Assembly (NCBI GenBank): GCA_030686995.1
Contig: CM060707.1
Location: forward strand, 87,220,472 to 87,284,471
Direction of reading: 5' to 3'
DNA: 64,000 nucleotides
Source of the DNA: Artemisia argyi
Lineage: Eukaryota > Streptophyta > Magnoliopsida > Asterales > Asteraceae
The position numbers and the translations under genes were made by a program. Shown piece by piece: positions 46,185 to 58,800 of this stretch. How positions within the stretch are numbered: the stretch's first letter is position 1; each line of letters begins with the position of its first letter. The notes below the pieces were generated by a model. It was not told where the DNA came from. It saw only the letters and a program-made list of their open reading frames with translations, and did not search any database.

Positions 46185-48284
46185 ATGGGAGACAGTTTAG
46201 GTTCGGATTCTGTTCCTATCGACAAGTCTAGAGTTTTGGATATTAAGCCATTGAGATGCCTTGTACCAATTTTCCCAACGCCAGCTGCTTCATCACAGTC
46301 TACGCCGTTTGCATTTGTTCCTCCAACTGGTCCGTTTCCCCCTGGAGCTGCACAGTTTTTCCCTTTTCATGCTCCAAGCGAGCAGCAAAGGCCAGTTAAT
46401 GAACCAAATTATGAAAGGTCTTATGCTATTCCTATTCCATCACCGGTTCCTTTGAATTCTTTTAGGACACCTACACCTGTACCAGCACCAGCACCATCAC
46501 CTGCACCAACACCAGAAGCAAATAATGGTCGACCGAGGGGGTCTAACAATCATGTAGTGCATGAGGAGGTTAATAATAATAATAATCAAAGTGATGGTTA
46601 TGAGAATGGTTTCACTATTGATACAGAGGACAGCAGTGAAGTGGTTAGACGAAAGCGTAAAGCGCGTAAAAGTGTGAAGGGTCCACAAGCTGCGGCTGTT
46701 TCTAATTCTGAGGTTGATATTGATCCATTGGTTAATCATCTTTTGAAATCTTTTAATCTTGTGGATATTGATACTCATCTTCAAGCTGACAGCAATCATG
46801 ATTTGGTCCAACGTGTGGTTATGGTATATAATTTGCTGAGAAGAAAGATTTTGCAGCTTGATGATGCAAAGGGAGTTATACCTGGTATATCAAGACGAGC
46901 GGATTTGAGGTCAGGTACAATTTTGATGAATAAAGGAGCTCGGGCTAATACCAAAAGGCGGGTCGGGGCGGTGCCTGGTGTCAGTATCGGTGATGTATTC
47001 TTTTTTCGAATGGAACTGTGCTTGGCGGGATTGCATGCTCCTATCATGGCTGGTATTGATTATCTGAGCTTTAAGGTTAGTGGTGATGAAGAGCCTGTGG
47101 CTGTTAGTATTGTTTCTTCTGGAGGATACGAAGATGATGGAGACGATGGTGAGGTACTAATTTATAGTGGTCAAGGTGGAGTTCAAAGAAATGATAAATT
47201 AATGATGGATCAAAAGCTTGAAAGGGGTAACCTTGCTTTGGAAAAGAGCTTACACCGAGGTAATGAGGTAAGAGTTGTTAGGGGTCTTAAAGATGGAACG
47301 CATCTAACTGGGAAGATATATGTCTATGATGGATTATACAAAATCCACGAGTCGTGGATTGAGAAAGGAAAGTCGGGTTGCAATGTCTTCAAGTACAAAT
47401 TGGTTAGAGTTGCTGGTCAACCTGAGGGATTTATGTTATGGAAGTCAATTCAGCAATGGAGAGACGGTGTTACTACACGGGTTGGGGTCATATTACCTGA
47501 CCTTACTTCTGGTGCAGAAAATGTACCCATCTGTCTTGTAAATGATGTGGATGGTGAAAAGGGTCCTGCGTATTTTACTTACTCTCAGAGTCTAAAATAT
47601 GCAAAACCATATACCTCATCCAAATCATCAAGCTGTAGATGCTCTAATGGATGTCAACCGGCTACTAATTGCCCTTGTGTTGAAAGAAATGGGGGGTATC
47701 TTCCATATTCGACTGCGGGTGTTCTTCTGAGTCACAACATATTGATTCATGAGTGTGGTCCTTCTTGTTTATGCCCTTCAACTTGCAGAAACCGAGTTTC
47801 GCAAGCTGGTCTCAAACTCCGTTTAGAGGTGTTCAGAACAAAGAATAAGGGTTGGGGACTTAGGTCTTGGGACCCCATCCGGGCTGGAGCTTTTATATGC
47901 GAGTATGCAGGTGAAATAATTGAAAATGGAGCTGATAGTGATGATAATTACATATTTGATTCTACCCGCACTTTTGAACCATTGGAACCTGTGCCTACTG
48001 ATGAGCCTGTAAGAGCTCCATTTCCCCTAATTATCAGTGCCAAAAATAAGGGAAACGTGGGTCGTTTTATGAACCATAGTTGTTCGCCGAATGTGTATTG
48101 GCAGCCAATTTTGCGTGAAAATGAAGGGGAATCATATATCCATATTGGCTTTTATGCTATCAAGCACATTCCTCCATTACAAGAACTAACCTTTAACTAT
48201 GGAATTCCACGTTCAGAGAAAATGGGCCCACAAAAAAAAAAGTGTTTGTGTGGATTGCCCAAATGCAAAGGTCATTTTTATTAG
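46185..48284 (+). CDS. SUVH1: SUVH1/SUVH3-type histone H3K9 methyltransferase-family protein (699 aa)
   Basis: Nuclear chromatin protein of the SU(VAR)3-9 homologue family. The family binds methylated DNA through an SRA domain and carries a SET domain for H3K9 methylation; Arabidopsis SUVH1 and SUVH3 act as readers that support transcription near methylated repeats. The single coding exon starts at ATG 46185 (MGDSLGSDSV). Domains: Pro/Ala-rich N-terminus (about 30-115); basic KRKARK motif near 158; SRA/YDG about 232-425 with VPGVSIGD at 263-270; pre-SET with the Cys pattern CRCSNGC from 484 to C534; SET about 540-675 with CEYAGE and NHSC at 630-633; post-SET CLCGLPKC at 687-694, ending at residue 699. 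All zinc-binding cysteines and NHSC are present, so it looks functional. The length fits the family (about 650-700). The exact paralogue (SUVH1 or SUVH3) is not certain. Confidence 0.95.
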   Translation: MGDSLGSDSVPIDKSRVLDIKPLRCLVPIFPTPAASSQSTPFAFVPPTGPFPPGAAQFFPFHAPSEQQRPVNEPNYERSYAIPIPSPVPLNSFRTPTPVPAPAPSPAPTPEANNGRPRGSNNHVVHEEVNNNNNQSDGYENGFTIDTEDSSEVVRRKRKARKSVKGPQAAAVSNSEVDIDPLVNHLLKSFNLVDIDTHLQADSNHDLVQRVVMVYNLLRRKILQLDDAKGVIPGISRRADLRSGTILMNKGARANTKRRVGAVPGVSIGDVFFFRMELCLAGLHAPIMAGIDYLSFKVSGDEEPVAVSIVSSGGYEDDGDDGEVLIYSGQGGVQRNDKLMMDQKLERGNLALEKSLHRGNEVRVVRGLKDGTHLTGKIYVYDGLYKIHESWIEKGKSGCNVFKYKLVRVAGQPEGFMLWKSIQQWRDGVTTRVGVILPDLTSGAENVPICLVNDVDGEKGPAYFTYSQSLKYAKPYTSSKSSSCRCSNGCQPATNCPCVERNGGYLPYSTAGVLLSHNILIHECGPSCLCPSTCRNRVSQAGLKLRLEVFRTKNKGWGLRSWDPIRAGAFICEYAGEIIENGADSDDNYIFDSTRTFEPLEPVPTDEPVRAPFPLIISAKNKGNVGRFMNHSCSPNVYWQPILRENEGESYIHIGFYAIKHIPPLQELTFNYGIPRSEKMGPQKKKCLCGLPKCKGHFY

Positions 48285-48636
48285 CCATCCATATAAAGTT
48301 AATGAAGCTGATGCTTGTCACTTATTATCTCTTGTAAAAGGTTAGCTTCTTTTTTTTTTTTTTTTTCCTCCTGTATTAAGTTGGTTAGAGTTTTTTTTTT
48401 GGTGTTGTTTCTGTTTTTCCGTGTGCTAATTGTAGGTAACTGAATTTAGAACTTAAATATGGTAAGTTAATTTTTATTGTTAGAGTTAAAGTCATCCAAG
48501 TCTCCTTGTTCTCCGGTTGGTGTTGACAATTCGGTTACTATGAACTTATGCTTTGCCGTAATGCATCTAGAAAATTATTCTAAGGTGGGATGTGTAGAGG
48601 TGGAAAAAGGATGGGCCGGGGAACATGTCAAATTAG
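48285..48636 (+). other. SUVH 3' UTR and downstream sequence
   Basis: T-rich tracts at 48350-48367 and 48391-48400. No clear polyadenylation signal can be chosen; no other gene seen. Confidence 0.5.
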
Positions 48637-48765
48637 GGGTGTGCAGAATTCGGGTTTCACCCACAGAAACCGAAACCGAAAAAACCGAATTGAACCGAAT
48701 TAAATATTCGGTTTTCCATTCAGTTGTGGTTTTTGCAAAATGAAAACCGAACCGAATTATGTTAT
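48637..48765. mobile_element. Partial hAT-like CCGAA-rich element
   Basis: Starts TAGGGGTGTGCAG and continues with repeated ACCGAA/AACCGAATT motifs to about 48760. The opposite terminus with CACCCCTA is missing, so it is truncated. Confidence 0.5.
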
Positions 48766-50909
48766 TTCAATAGTGCTTTATTTTTTGAAATAAAATGATA
48801 GGAGTTTGTCATTAAATATATATTCAGGTACTTCTTTCACAATTGGCGCTTTAGTTAGTGTACATTTTGCTAAATATGAGTCGTCAAAAGATGGTTTTCT
48901 GTACCGTTTGGCTCTATATATAAAATTCTTAAATTTCTTTTGCAATAAAATTTCATTGGTATAAAAATATTAGATGTCTAAATAATGGTAAATATAACTG
49001 TTGCAAAAGTGGCCCAAACCACTGACAAGTCCATCTTTGGATGACTCCATGTAAAAAAAGTAACAATGCTAAGATGGCAAATACATAAAAGTACGTTAGT
49101 ATTACTATGATTGAAAACAACCCAAAATGATCTATGATTACTTTGCATTAACTAACAATTTTGGCGACTTTTGACCCACTTGGCCCGTTTTTTGTATACT
49201 ACTTTTGATTTATTGGTTTGATATGTTACAATGTTATATATATATCATAGCTCGAACGGACATGAACCCATGCATAAGTAAATGGATTTGACTAGGTTAC
49301 CTTTAGCTATATGTGTGTCAGTGCTTCTTCATCTTACCTGTAGTTGTGAATGATGTCATGTCCCCGATACTGTCTTATTCTCAGCTTGCACTGGTGTTTG
49401 AATTTATTCATTTTAAAATCTAATTAGTAGCCTGGTACTGTAAAGTTTCTTCTTGAGATAAGCCATTCTGGTCTTTTAAGCTATTAACAGATTAGGGGTT
49501 TGCATCAGTTAGAAATGGACGAAACTGTAGGAGATTAAAAGATAAAAAGTTATGGTACTAATTAGCAAGCAGATTTTAACCAGTTTGGTTCAATTTAGAA
49601 CTGGGAAACCTTCAGATTATAATTAGTTCGGTCCCAAACCGGACCACTAATCGAATACGTACTCGCTTTTGTTTTTCAAAATCCATAAACCTAAATTAGC
49701 ACCGTTTGAGATTTGAGATTTGAAAAATATGAGAATCCTGTTTGGTTCAAGATTTGCAGGAATTTCTTGAACCCAATATCCAACTGAACTGGTCTGATAT
49801 GTTATCACTGCTTCCCTTTTTGGTTGGTTTGAATTTTGCCCACTTTAAGTGACGGCTTTTTGATAATTTTATTGTACTATTAACTGAATCTGTAGTTACA
49901 TAGGCATCAGCTTTTCCAAGGAGGATGTACATCCATATATCCCTAGGGTAATCCTCTATTTGTTGAAGTTGAGAATGATGAAATGATGAATGTCGAAATC
50001 GTTTTTGGCATTGTGACCAATTGCTCATGTACATTGTATGTTTATTCTTTCAGCTACCACCCTACCAAATGTAACTTTAGGTCATTGTACATGTACAACT
50101 ATATTAGGTGCGACTGTGCATCAATAACTGACACCAACCTTGTGAGCCTGCACTTTTTACAGTTCAAATTTCATTACTTTTATGTTTCTTTTCAAAGAAT
50201 CGTTCCTTTTAGAATGTCATTGGGCAGGATGAATAGAGCAGGGTAATTTATATTCTTCAGTAAAACCTCAACTCTTATTATATCAAGTTTGATACATTGA
50301 AGTCGTTCTGTAAGCTACAAACAACTATTGATTTATCTGAAACAAATTAAATGTTTTGTTGAACTTTCTTTGATACGAAGATTATAACCCAACAATTAGT
50401 TGATCTAACAACAAAAATCCGCCTACACAAGGATATTTTTATTACTCCGTATTTTTTATATATAGCGAATATGTTGGATGTAAAGCTACGACATGCCAGT
50501 AAAAACTTGCTAGTTTCACTCTTGGAGGCTAGGTGCAATGCAAGTAATCTTTTTTCGGGTAAATGGTTACTTCGGTAAAATATATAAGTACAAATGGAAT
50601 ATGGCTGAAGTACCACATTAACCTCAAACAAAAACTTGATAAACATTACAACTACATAACCAAAACCGAAAAGCTAGAGATAACCAACATGTTACAACAA
50701 CCATCCAGGAGAAATCTAGGCTACCAAGCCAACCGAACAGCAACATAGGGAGTATAAAATATACCAAAATGAGACTGCTTCCTTAGAAACATTCTCAATT
50801 AAAACCTAGTAAGAAAAGCCTTAGTAAAGGAAAAAAGAGTACAACTCTCAAATGGAGCTCCCAAAACAAGAAGTGCCAAATACGCAGGCATTCCACAGCC
50901 ATAAAAATT
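48766..50909. other. Intergenic sequence with no recognised gene
   Basis: AT-rich. Short open stretches on both strands show no domain. Around 50560-50900 the text (CCTAGTAAGAAAAGCCTTAGT, GGAAAAAAGAGTACAACTC) reminds me of decayed LINE tails, but I cannot support this from the sequence alone. Confidence 0.5.
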
Positions 50910-51707
50910 TGTTGGGAACACGTTTATGTAAAGTGTTGGTCATAGTTTTTTGTAATAGGTTGATTGTTATGGCCTTTATGTTTGTAATACGCTTGGCCTT
51001 TGTAAAGGCCCATGGGCCGTGGCCTTTTGTTTAAGTTTATAGAATATCCTAAAGGGTGTTGCCCTAGCATCCTTGTCCCATAAATAGTATGTAAACTCTC
51101 CTTTGGAGGTTGTTGGTTCGTTTATGCTATAAACATTTCTTTCATTCATACGTATAAGCAATGTTCTAAAAGGCGTGAGGCGTGGCGCGGTGGCACAGCC
51201 ACGCCTCAAGCCTTACGCGCCTTTGCGAAGCCTTGGCGTTTCTTAAGGCGTGCTTAAGGCGGCAACAAAATATTTATAAATTTATGTATTTACAATTTTA
51301 TAAGAGCAATTTCAAATACTAAAGCCCAAATCCCAAATAGCCAGGCTCAAATACGAGGCCCAAGTAGGAATTAAGTTTTGAAATTACGAGGCCCAAGAAA
51401 GAAATAACCCAAGTACTTGAAATTCAAGCCCAAATCCATAAATCCCCTAAATGCTTCTAAAAATGGCGCCACGCCTTATCAAAAAGGCACGCCTTTTCGC
51501 GCCTTATTCCACGCCTTTTCACACGACGCCTAGACCTCACGCCTTGGTCCATTTCGTGGTGTCGAAGCCACGCCTCGCGCCTTGGCGACGCCTTGATGGC
51601 GCCTTGGCGCGCCTTTTAGAACACTGCGTATAAGTGTTCCTTCCAAACTCTCTCTCTTATTTCTATCAATAAATATACATGTGTGTTTCCAATATTGTGA
51701 TCTAACA
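50910..51707 (+). repeat. Copia-type 5' LTR with an inserted hAT MITE
   Basis: Starts TGTTGGGAACACG and ends TGTGATCTAACA. Without the inserted MITE and one TSD copy it is about 322 bp. It contains CATAAATAGTATG (TATA-like, near 51081). The primer binding site follows immediately. The matching 3' LTR is not in the window. Confidence 0.75.
51159..51626. mobile_element. hAT-type MITE rich in GGCG/CGCC motifs
   Basis: Inverted ends CAATGTTCTAAAAGGCG and CGCCTTTTAGAACACTG (16 of 17 match), flanked by the 8-bp duplication CGTATAAG (51151-51158 and 51627-51634). CA[AG]TG termini with an 8-bp TSD mark the hAT superfamily. The terminal parts hold many GGCGTGAGGCG/CGCCTTGGCG units, so they fold back; the middle (about 51260-51460) is ordinary AT-rich sequence. 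Confidence 0.92.
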
Positions 51708-51722
51708 AGTGGTATCAGTCGC
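51708..51722 (+). other. Primer binding site after the copia LTR
   Basis: AGTGGTATCAGTCGC follows the LTR end. TGGTATCAG is the tRNA-Met-type site of plant copia elements. The tandem array begins about 35 bp further on. Confidence 0.75.
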
Positions 51723-51756
51723 CTAAAGATCATTGTTTAGTGTGTTAGAAACCTAG

Positions 51757-54287
51757 TAAATGCCTCATAATATGTAAGGGATATACTGCCCTCTTAAAGT
51801 TAGCCTTTAGGGACAACAGATCTCATCATGCAAGTGACAATTGCTCTCATCAAGTGTGCAAGGTCCAACGGCTATCATCATGTAAAGGGTAAATGCACTA
51901 ATCAATTGAAGTGAGCCTTTAGGGACAACGGTTCTCCTCATGTAACTGACAATTGCCCTCTTAAAATTAGCCTTTAGGGACAACGGATCTCATCATGTAA
52001 GTAAAAATTGCTCTTATCAAGTGTGCAAGCAATAGGGACAACGACTATCATCATAAAAAGGGTAAATACTCATTTAGTGAGCAAGCGTTTAGAGACAACG
52101 CCTCCCATCAAGTAATGTACAATGGCTCTCCGCAAGTGAGCCTTTAGGGACAACGGCTCTTATCATGTAAAGGATAATTGCCCTCATAAAGTTAGCCTTT
52201 ATGGACAACGGATCTCATCATGTAAGTGACAATTGCTCTTATCAAGTATGCAACCATTAGGGATAACGTCTATAATCACGTAAACAGCAATTGCTCTCAT
52301 CAAGTGAGCAAGATTTTCGGAACAATGCCTCACATCAAGTAATGTATAGTTGGTCTCCACAAGGGAGCCTTTAGGGACAAAGACTCTTATCATGTAAGGG
52401 ATATATTGCCCTCATGAAATTAGCCTTTAGGGACAATGGATCTCATCATGTAAGTGACAATTGCTCTTATCAAATGTGCAACCATTAGGGACAACAACTA
52501 TAATCATGTAAAGGGCAATTGCCCTCATCAAGTGAGCAAGAGTTTCAGAAGGTCTCCACAAGTGAGCCTTTAGGGACAACGACTCTTATCATGTAAGGGA
52601 TATATTGCCCTTATAAAGTTAGCCTTTAGGGACAATGGATCTCATCATGCAAGTGACAATTGCTCTCATCAAGTGTGCAACCATTAGGGATAACGGCTAT
52701 CATCATGTAAAGGTTAAATGCTCTCATCGATTGAGCAAGCGTTTAGGGATAACGGCTCTAATCAACTAACGTGCAATTGCTCTCATCGAGTGAGCCTTTA
52801 GGGACAACAGTTCTCATCATGTAAGTGACATATTGCCCTCATAAAGTTAGCCTTTAGGGACAATGGATCTCATCATATAAGTGACAATCGGTCTTATCAA
52901 GTGTGCAACCATTAGGGACAACGGCTACAATCATGTAAAGGACAATCGCACTCATCAAGTGAGCAAGAGATTAGGAACAACGCCTCACATCAAGTAACGT
53001 ACAATTGGTCTCCACAAGTGAGCATTTAGGGACAATGACTCCTTAATATGTAAGGGATATATTGCCCTCATAAAGTTAGCCTTTAGGGACAACGAATCTC
53101 ATCATACAAGTGACAATTGCTCTCATCAAGTGTGCAACCATTAGGGCCAACGGCTATCATCATGTAAAGGGTAAATGTTCTCATCAATTGAGCAAGCGTT
53201 TAGGGATAATGGCTCTAATCAAGCAACGTACAATTGCTCTCGTCGAGTGAGCCTTTAGGGACAACGTTTCTCATCATGAAAGTGACAATTGCCCTCTTAA
53301 AGTTTGCCTTTAGGGACAACGGATCTCATCATGTAATTAAAAATTGCTCTTATTAAGTGTGCAAGCATTAGGGACAACGACTATAATCATGTAAAGGGTA
53401 AATACACTCATTAAGTGAGCAAGCGTTTAGAGACAACGCTTCCCATCAAGTAACGTACAATTGCTCTCCATAAGTGAGCCTTTAGGGACATCGGCTCTTA
53501 TCATGTAAGGGATAATTGCCCTCATAAAGTTAGCCATTATGGACAATGGATCTCATCATGTAAGTGACAATTGCTCTTATCAAGTGTGCAACCATTAGGG
53601 ATAACGGCTATAATCACGTAAAGGGCAATTGCTCTCATCAAGTGAGCAAGATTTTCAGAACAGTACTTCACATCAAGTAACGTACAGTTGGTCTCCATAA
53701 GTGAGCCTTTAGGGACAACGACTCTTATCATGTAAGGGGTATATTGCCATTATGAAATTAGCCTTTAGGGACAATGGATCTCATCATGTAAGTGACAATA
53801 TCTCTTATCAAGTGTACAACCATTAGGGACAACGACTATAATCATGTAAAGGGCAATTGCTCTCATCAAGTGAGCAAGAGTTTCGGAACAACGCCTCACA
53901 TCAAGTAACGTACAGTTGGTCTCCACAAGTGAGCCTTTAGGGACAACGACTCTTATCATGTAAGGGATATAATGCCCTCATAAAGTTAGCCTTTAGGGGC
54001 AATGGATCTCATCATGCAAGTGACAATTGCTCTCATCAAGTGTGCAACCATTAGGGACAACGGCTATTATCTTGTAAAGGGTAAATGCTCTCATCAATTG
54101 AGCAAGCTCTTACGGATAATGGCTCTAATCATGTAACGTACAATTGCTCTCATCGAGTGAGCCTTTAGGGACAACAGTTCTCATCATGTAAGTGTCAATT
54201 ACCCTTATAAAGTTAGCCTTTAGGGACAACGGATCTCATCATGTAAGTAAAAATTGCTCTTATCAAGTGTTCAAGCATTAGAGACAA
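51757..54287. repeat. Higher-order tandem array, first block
   Basis: Monomers of 55-59 bp share TTAGGGACAACGG, then CTCATCATGTAA, then CAATTGCTCTCATCAAGT. Four types alternate: A begins CCTTTAGGGACAACGGCTCTTATC and ends AAAGTTAG; B begins CCTTTAGGGACAACGGATCTC and ends GTGTGCAAC; C begins CATTAGGGACAACGGCTAT and ends GTGAGCAAG; D begins CGTTTAGGGACAACGCCTCCC and ends AAGTGAG. A-B-C-D repeats at about 228 bp; for example, B monomers start near 52195 and 52423. One D monomer near 52540 is shortened. The first monomer is incomplete at its left end. No reading frame spans units, so it is non-coding. Confidence 0.95.
54274..54287. repeat. 14-bp target-site duplication of the retroposon (left; partner 55820-55833)
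   Basis: AGCATTAGAGACAA occurs at both borders. It carries GAGAC where most monomers have GGGAC, so the match is a real duplication and not just array periodicity. Confidence 0.85.
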
Positions 54288-55819
54288 AGTTTTTCTTTCT
54301 CTATAGGTATCCAGCCGCCACCACCTTCTCAAATCCGGCCATAAACAAAACACAATCGTCCTCTCTACCCTTCCTAGGTATGCAATACGATGTGTGGATT
54401 GCGTTTAATATCTTAGAGGTGGCGGCTGGTGAGTGTTTGATTCAACGAAACCCTAATATCTTTTATTTTAAATCGATTGCCTTTATTAGTGGTTCGTTTC
54501 TGATAAAGGTTTTATTATTCTATTATTGGGTGATTGTTAATCATTCAAGTAGGTTTGGTTTTTCTAAATCGACTCTATATATATAATCGTTGTTGGTGGG
54601 TTGATGTGCTATATTTGCGAAATCTATTATTAGGGTTTTTGATCTTTCAATCGTGGTTGCTACTTGGTGCTTTCAAAGCTGAACGGAACCCTAATTTAGG
54701 GGTTTTGTTTATTTTATCTCCTGGAAGTATACCCTCGTTAGGGTGTTGATAAATTGCTGGTACTCTTTTTTAGGGTTAGTAGGTTCTTATTATGATGGCT
54801 GTTACTGTTTCATTGGTTAATGAGAGAGGATGTTGCATTGGAAGTTATGGTTTTGACAACCCTATGCGTTATCTGATTATCAAAGACATATGTGGTTTGT
54901 TATCCCTTGTCAGACCTGCTGGCATTTTAATTGTACCATTATCAGTCCTGCTGGTCGTGGATTGGTTGCTTTTTGAGTCTGGCATTCGTGGGTAATGGAA
55001 GTTAGGGTTGGTTATTAACCCTATTATGTTCTTCATCTGAAGTGGTGTGCTTCGCTGGAAGTTAGGGCTCGTTTCACCGTATTTGTTGGTAATTCTGATC
55101 ATAATATGGTGCTGAATTCGTTTGGTCTACACTTTGATGGAGTTTGGAACTTATGCCGTGTAAGTTAGGATGTTTTCCTACTTTATTCTCAACCCATACT
55201 GGATTTATTGCGTTGCTACTGCTGTAGTTGTTTATGGGTTGGTGGTTTCATCCTATATGACATCAATCTCATGTTTGGACATAATGCTTACCTTGGGTCC
55301 TTGTGAATTGATGTATTGGAAGTTAGGGTTTCATAAATCCTATGTATCCGTCTATGATTTGATCATGATACACTGCATTACATTCTTGCTTGAGTTTCAT
55401 TGCGTTGGAACTTAAAGTAGATGAGGAATTCGATCATGTCATAGTTTGGCGGCATATTTAACCGTTTGTTTACGGCTTATTGGGTATGTTCAGGTTCTAT
55501 GTGGATTTTGACGTGTCTTCTCAAGATGGTGTTTTCAGTTCGCATGGAAGACTGATTGAAGTTCTATGATGACTATACTTTTGTTGCTATCTTTATGATC
55601 AAGCTGTTAATTTCATATTTACATTCACTTGTATAGGCATTATAGGTAGTAAGTTTTCTTTTGTAAGTTATAAGAATAGCATGTCATTCTTATATAGAGT
55701 TGCTTGTAAGTGTCCTAAGGGACTGAGATGAGGGATTCACCCTCATCCTATGTACTTCCATGTTTTTTGGTTAATATATTTTACCAGGGTGCAGAATTAC
55801 TCCCCTTTACCCAAAAAAT
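54288..55819 (+). mobile_element. Retroposon of non-LTR type inserted in the tandem array
   Basis: A 1532-bp insertion with a 14-bp TSD, no inverted ends and an A-rich right end (CCCAAAAAAT), the signature of LINE-type target-primed insertion. It starts with a pyrimidine-rich stretch followed by CCAGCCGCCACCACC. The body has several copies of TGGAAGTTAGGG-like phrases (54838, 54994, 55058, 55317). It ends with TGGTTAATATATTTTACC before the A tail. No reverse transcriptase or other protein domain is visible; the longest frame (110 codons near 54254) starts in the array. It may be a non-autonomous LINE derivative or a retroposed transcript. Confidence 0.7.
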
Positions 55820-58800
55820 AGCATTAGAGACAACGGCTATCATCATGTAAAGGGTAAATGCTCTCATTAAGTGAGCAAGCGTTTAGGGACAACACCTCCC
55901 ATCAAGTAACATACGATTGCTCTCTACAAGTGAGCCTTAAGGGACAACGACGCTTATCATGTAAGGGACAAATGCCCTCATAAAGTTAGCCTTTATGGAC
56001 AACGGATCTCATCATGTAAGTGACAATCGCTCTTATCAAGTGTGCAACCATTAGGGATATCGGCTATAATCATGTAAAGGGAATTGCTTTCATCAAGTGA
56101 GCTAGAGTTTAGGAACAACGCCTCACATTAAGTAACGTACAGTTGGTCTCAACAAGTGAGACTTTAGGAACAACGACTCTTAAAATGTAAGCGATATATT
56201 GCCCTCACAAAGTTAGCCTTTAGGGACAACAGATCTCATCATGTAAGTGGCAATTTCTCTCATCAAGTGTGAAACCATTAGGGACAACGGCTATCATCAT
56301 GTAAAGGTTAAATGCTCTCTTCAATTGAGCTAGCGTTTAGGGATAACAGCTCTAATCAAGTAACGTTCAATTGCTCTCATCGACTAAGCCTTTAGGGACA
56401 ATGGTTCTCATCATGTATGTGACATATTGCCCTCATAAAGTTAGCCTTTAAGGACAATGGATCTCATTATATAAGTGACAATTGGTCTTATCAAGTGTAC
56501 AACCATTAGGGACAACGGCTACAATCATGTAAAGGACAAGTTCTCATCAAGTAAGCAAGAGTTTAGGAACAACACCTCACACCAAGTAACGTACAGTTGG
56601 TCTCCACAAGTGAGCCTTTAGGGACAACGAATCTTAATATGTAAGGGATATATTTCCCTTATAAAGTTAGCCATTAGGGACAACAGATCTCATCATGCAA
56701 GTGACAATTCCTCTCATCAAGTGTGCAACCATTATGGCCAACGGCTATCATCATGTAAAGGGTAAATACTCTCATCAATTGAGCAAGTGTTTAGGGATAA
56801 CGGCTCTAATCAAGCAACGTACAATTGGTCTCGTCGAGTGAGCCTTTAGGGACAATGGATCTCATCATGAGAGTGAAAATTACCCTCTTAAAGTTAGCCT
56901 TTAGGGACAACAGATCTCATCATGAAAGTAAAAATTGCACATATCAAGTGTGTAAGCATTAGGGACAACGCCTCCCATCAAGTAATGTACTATTACTCTC
57001 CACAAGTGAGCCTCTAGGGACAACGACTCTTATCATGTAAGGGACAATTGCCCTCATAAAGTTAGCCTTTATGGACAACGGATCTCATCATGTAAGTAAC
57101 AATTGCTATTATCAAGTGCGCAACCATTAGGGATAACGGCGATAATCACGTAAAGGGCAATTGCTCTCATCAAGTGAGCAAGAGTTTTGGAACAACACCT
57201 CACATCAAGTAACGTACAGTTGGTCTCCACAAGTGAGCCTTTAGGGAAAACAACTCTTATCTTGTAAGGGATATATTGCCCTCATAAAATTAGCCTTTAG
57301 GGACAACGGATCTCATCATGTAATTGACAATTGCTTTGATAAAGTGTGCAAGCATTAGGAAAACTACTATAATCACATAAATTTTGATCAAGTGTGCAAG
57401 CATTAGGAAAACTACTATAATCACGTAAAGGGCAATTGCTCTCATCAAGTGAGCTAGAGCTTAGGAACAACGCCTCACATCAAGTAATGTACAGGTGGTC
57501 TCCACAAGTGAGCCTTTAGGGACAACGACTCTTATCTTATAAGGGATATATTGCCCTCATAAAATTAGCCTTTAAGGACAACGGATCTCATCATGTAATT
57601 GACAATTGCTTTGATCAAGTTTGCAAGCATTAGGAAAACTGCTATAATCATGTAAAGGGAAATTGCTCTCATCAAGTGAGCAAGCGCTTAGGAACAACGC
57701 CTCACATCAAGTAATGTATAGTTGGTCTCCACAAGTGAGCCTTTAGGGACAACGACTCTTATTATGTAAGGGATATATTTCCCTTATAAAGTTATCCTTT
57801 AGGGATAACGGATCTCATCATGCAAGTGACAATTGCTCTTATCAAGTGTGCAATCATTAGGGACAACGACTCTCATCGAGTGAGCCTTTAGGGACAACGG
57901 TTGTCATCATATAAGTGACAATTGTCCTCAAAAAGTTAGCCTTTAGGGACATCGGATCTCATCATGTAAGTAAAAATTGCTCTTATCAAGTGTGCAAGCA
58001 TTAGAGACAACGTCTATCATCGTGTAAAGGGTAAATGCTCTCATTAATTGAGCTAGCGTTTAGGGATAACACCTCCCATCAAGTAACGTACAATTGCTCT
58101 CCACAAGTGAGCCTTTAGGGACAACGGCCTTTATCATGGAAGGGAAAATTGCCCTTATAAAGTGAGCCTTTATGGACAACGGATCTCATCATGTAAGTGA
58201 CAATTGCTCTTATAAAGTGTGCAACCATTAGGGACAACGGCTATAATCACGTAAAGGGCAATTGCTCTCATCAAGTGAGCAAGAGTTTTGGAACAACGCC
58301 TCATATCAAGTAATGTACAGTAGGTATCTACAAGTGAGCCTTTCGGGACAATGACTCTTAATACGTAAAGGATATATTGCCCTCATAAAGTTAACCTTTA
58401 GGGACAACGGATCTCATCATGCAAGTGAAAATTGCTCTCATCAAGTGTGCAACCATTAGGGCCAACGGCTATCATCATGTAAAGGGTAAATGCTCACATC
58501 AATTGAGCAAGTGTTTAGGGAGAATGCTCTAATCAAGCGACGTATAATTGCTCTCGTCGAGTGAGCCTTTAGGGACCATGGTTCTCATCATGTAAGTGAT
58601 AATTGCCCTCATAAAGTTATCCTTTAGGGACAACGGATCTCATCATGTAAGTAATAATTGCTCTGATCAAGTAGGAAAGAATTAGAGACAACGGCTATCA
58701 TCATGTAAAGGGTAAAGGCACTGATTAAGTGAGCAAGCATTTAGGAAAAATGCCTCCCATCAAGTAATATACAATTGCTCTCCACAAGTGAGCCTTTAAG

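Noticed and set aside
49747..50246. Possible second host gene downstream of SUVH
   Set aside because: Two ~90-codon frames on opposite strands with no domain, splice pattern or promoter I can support.
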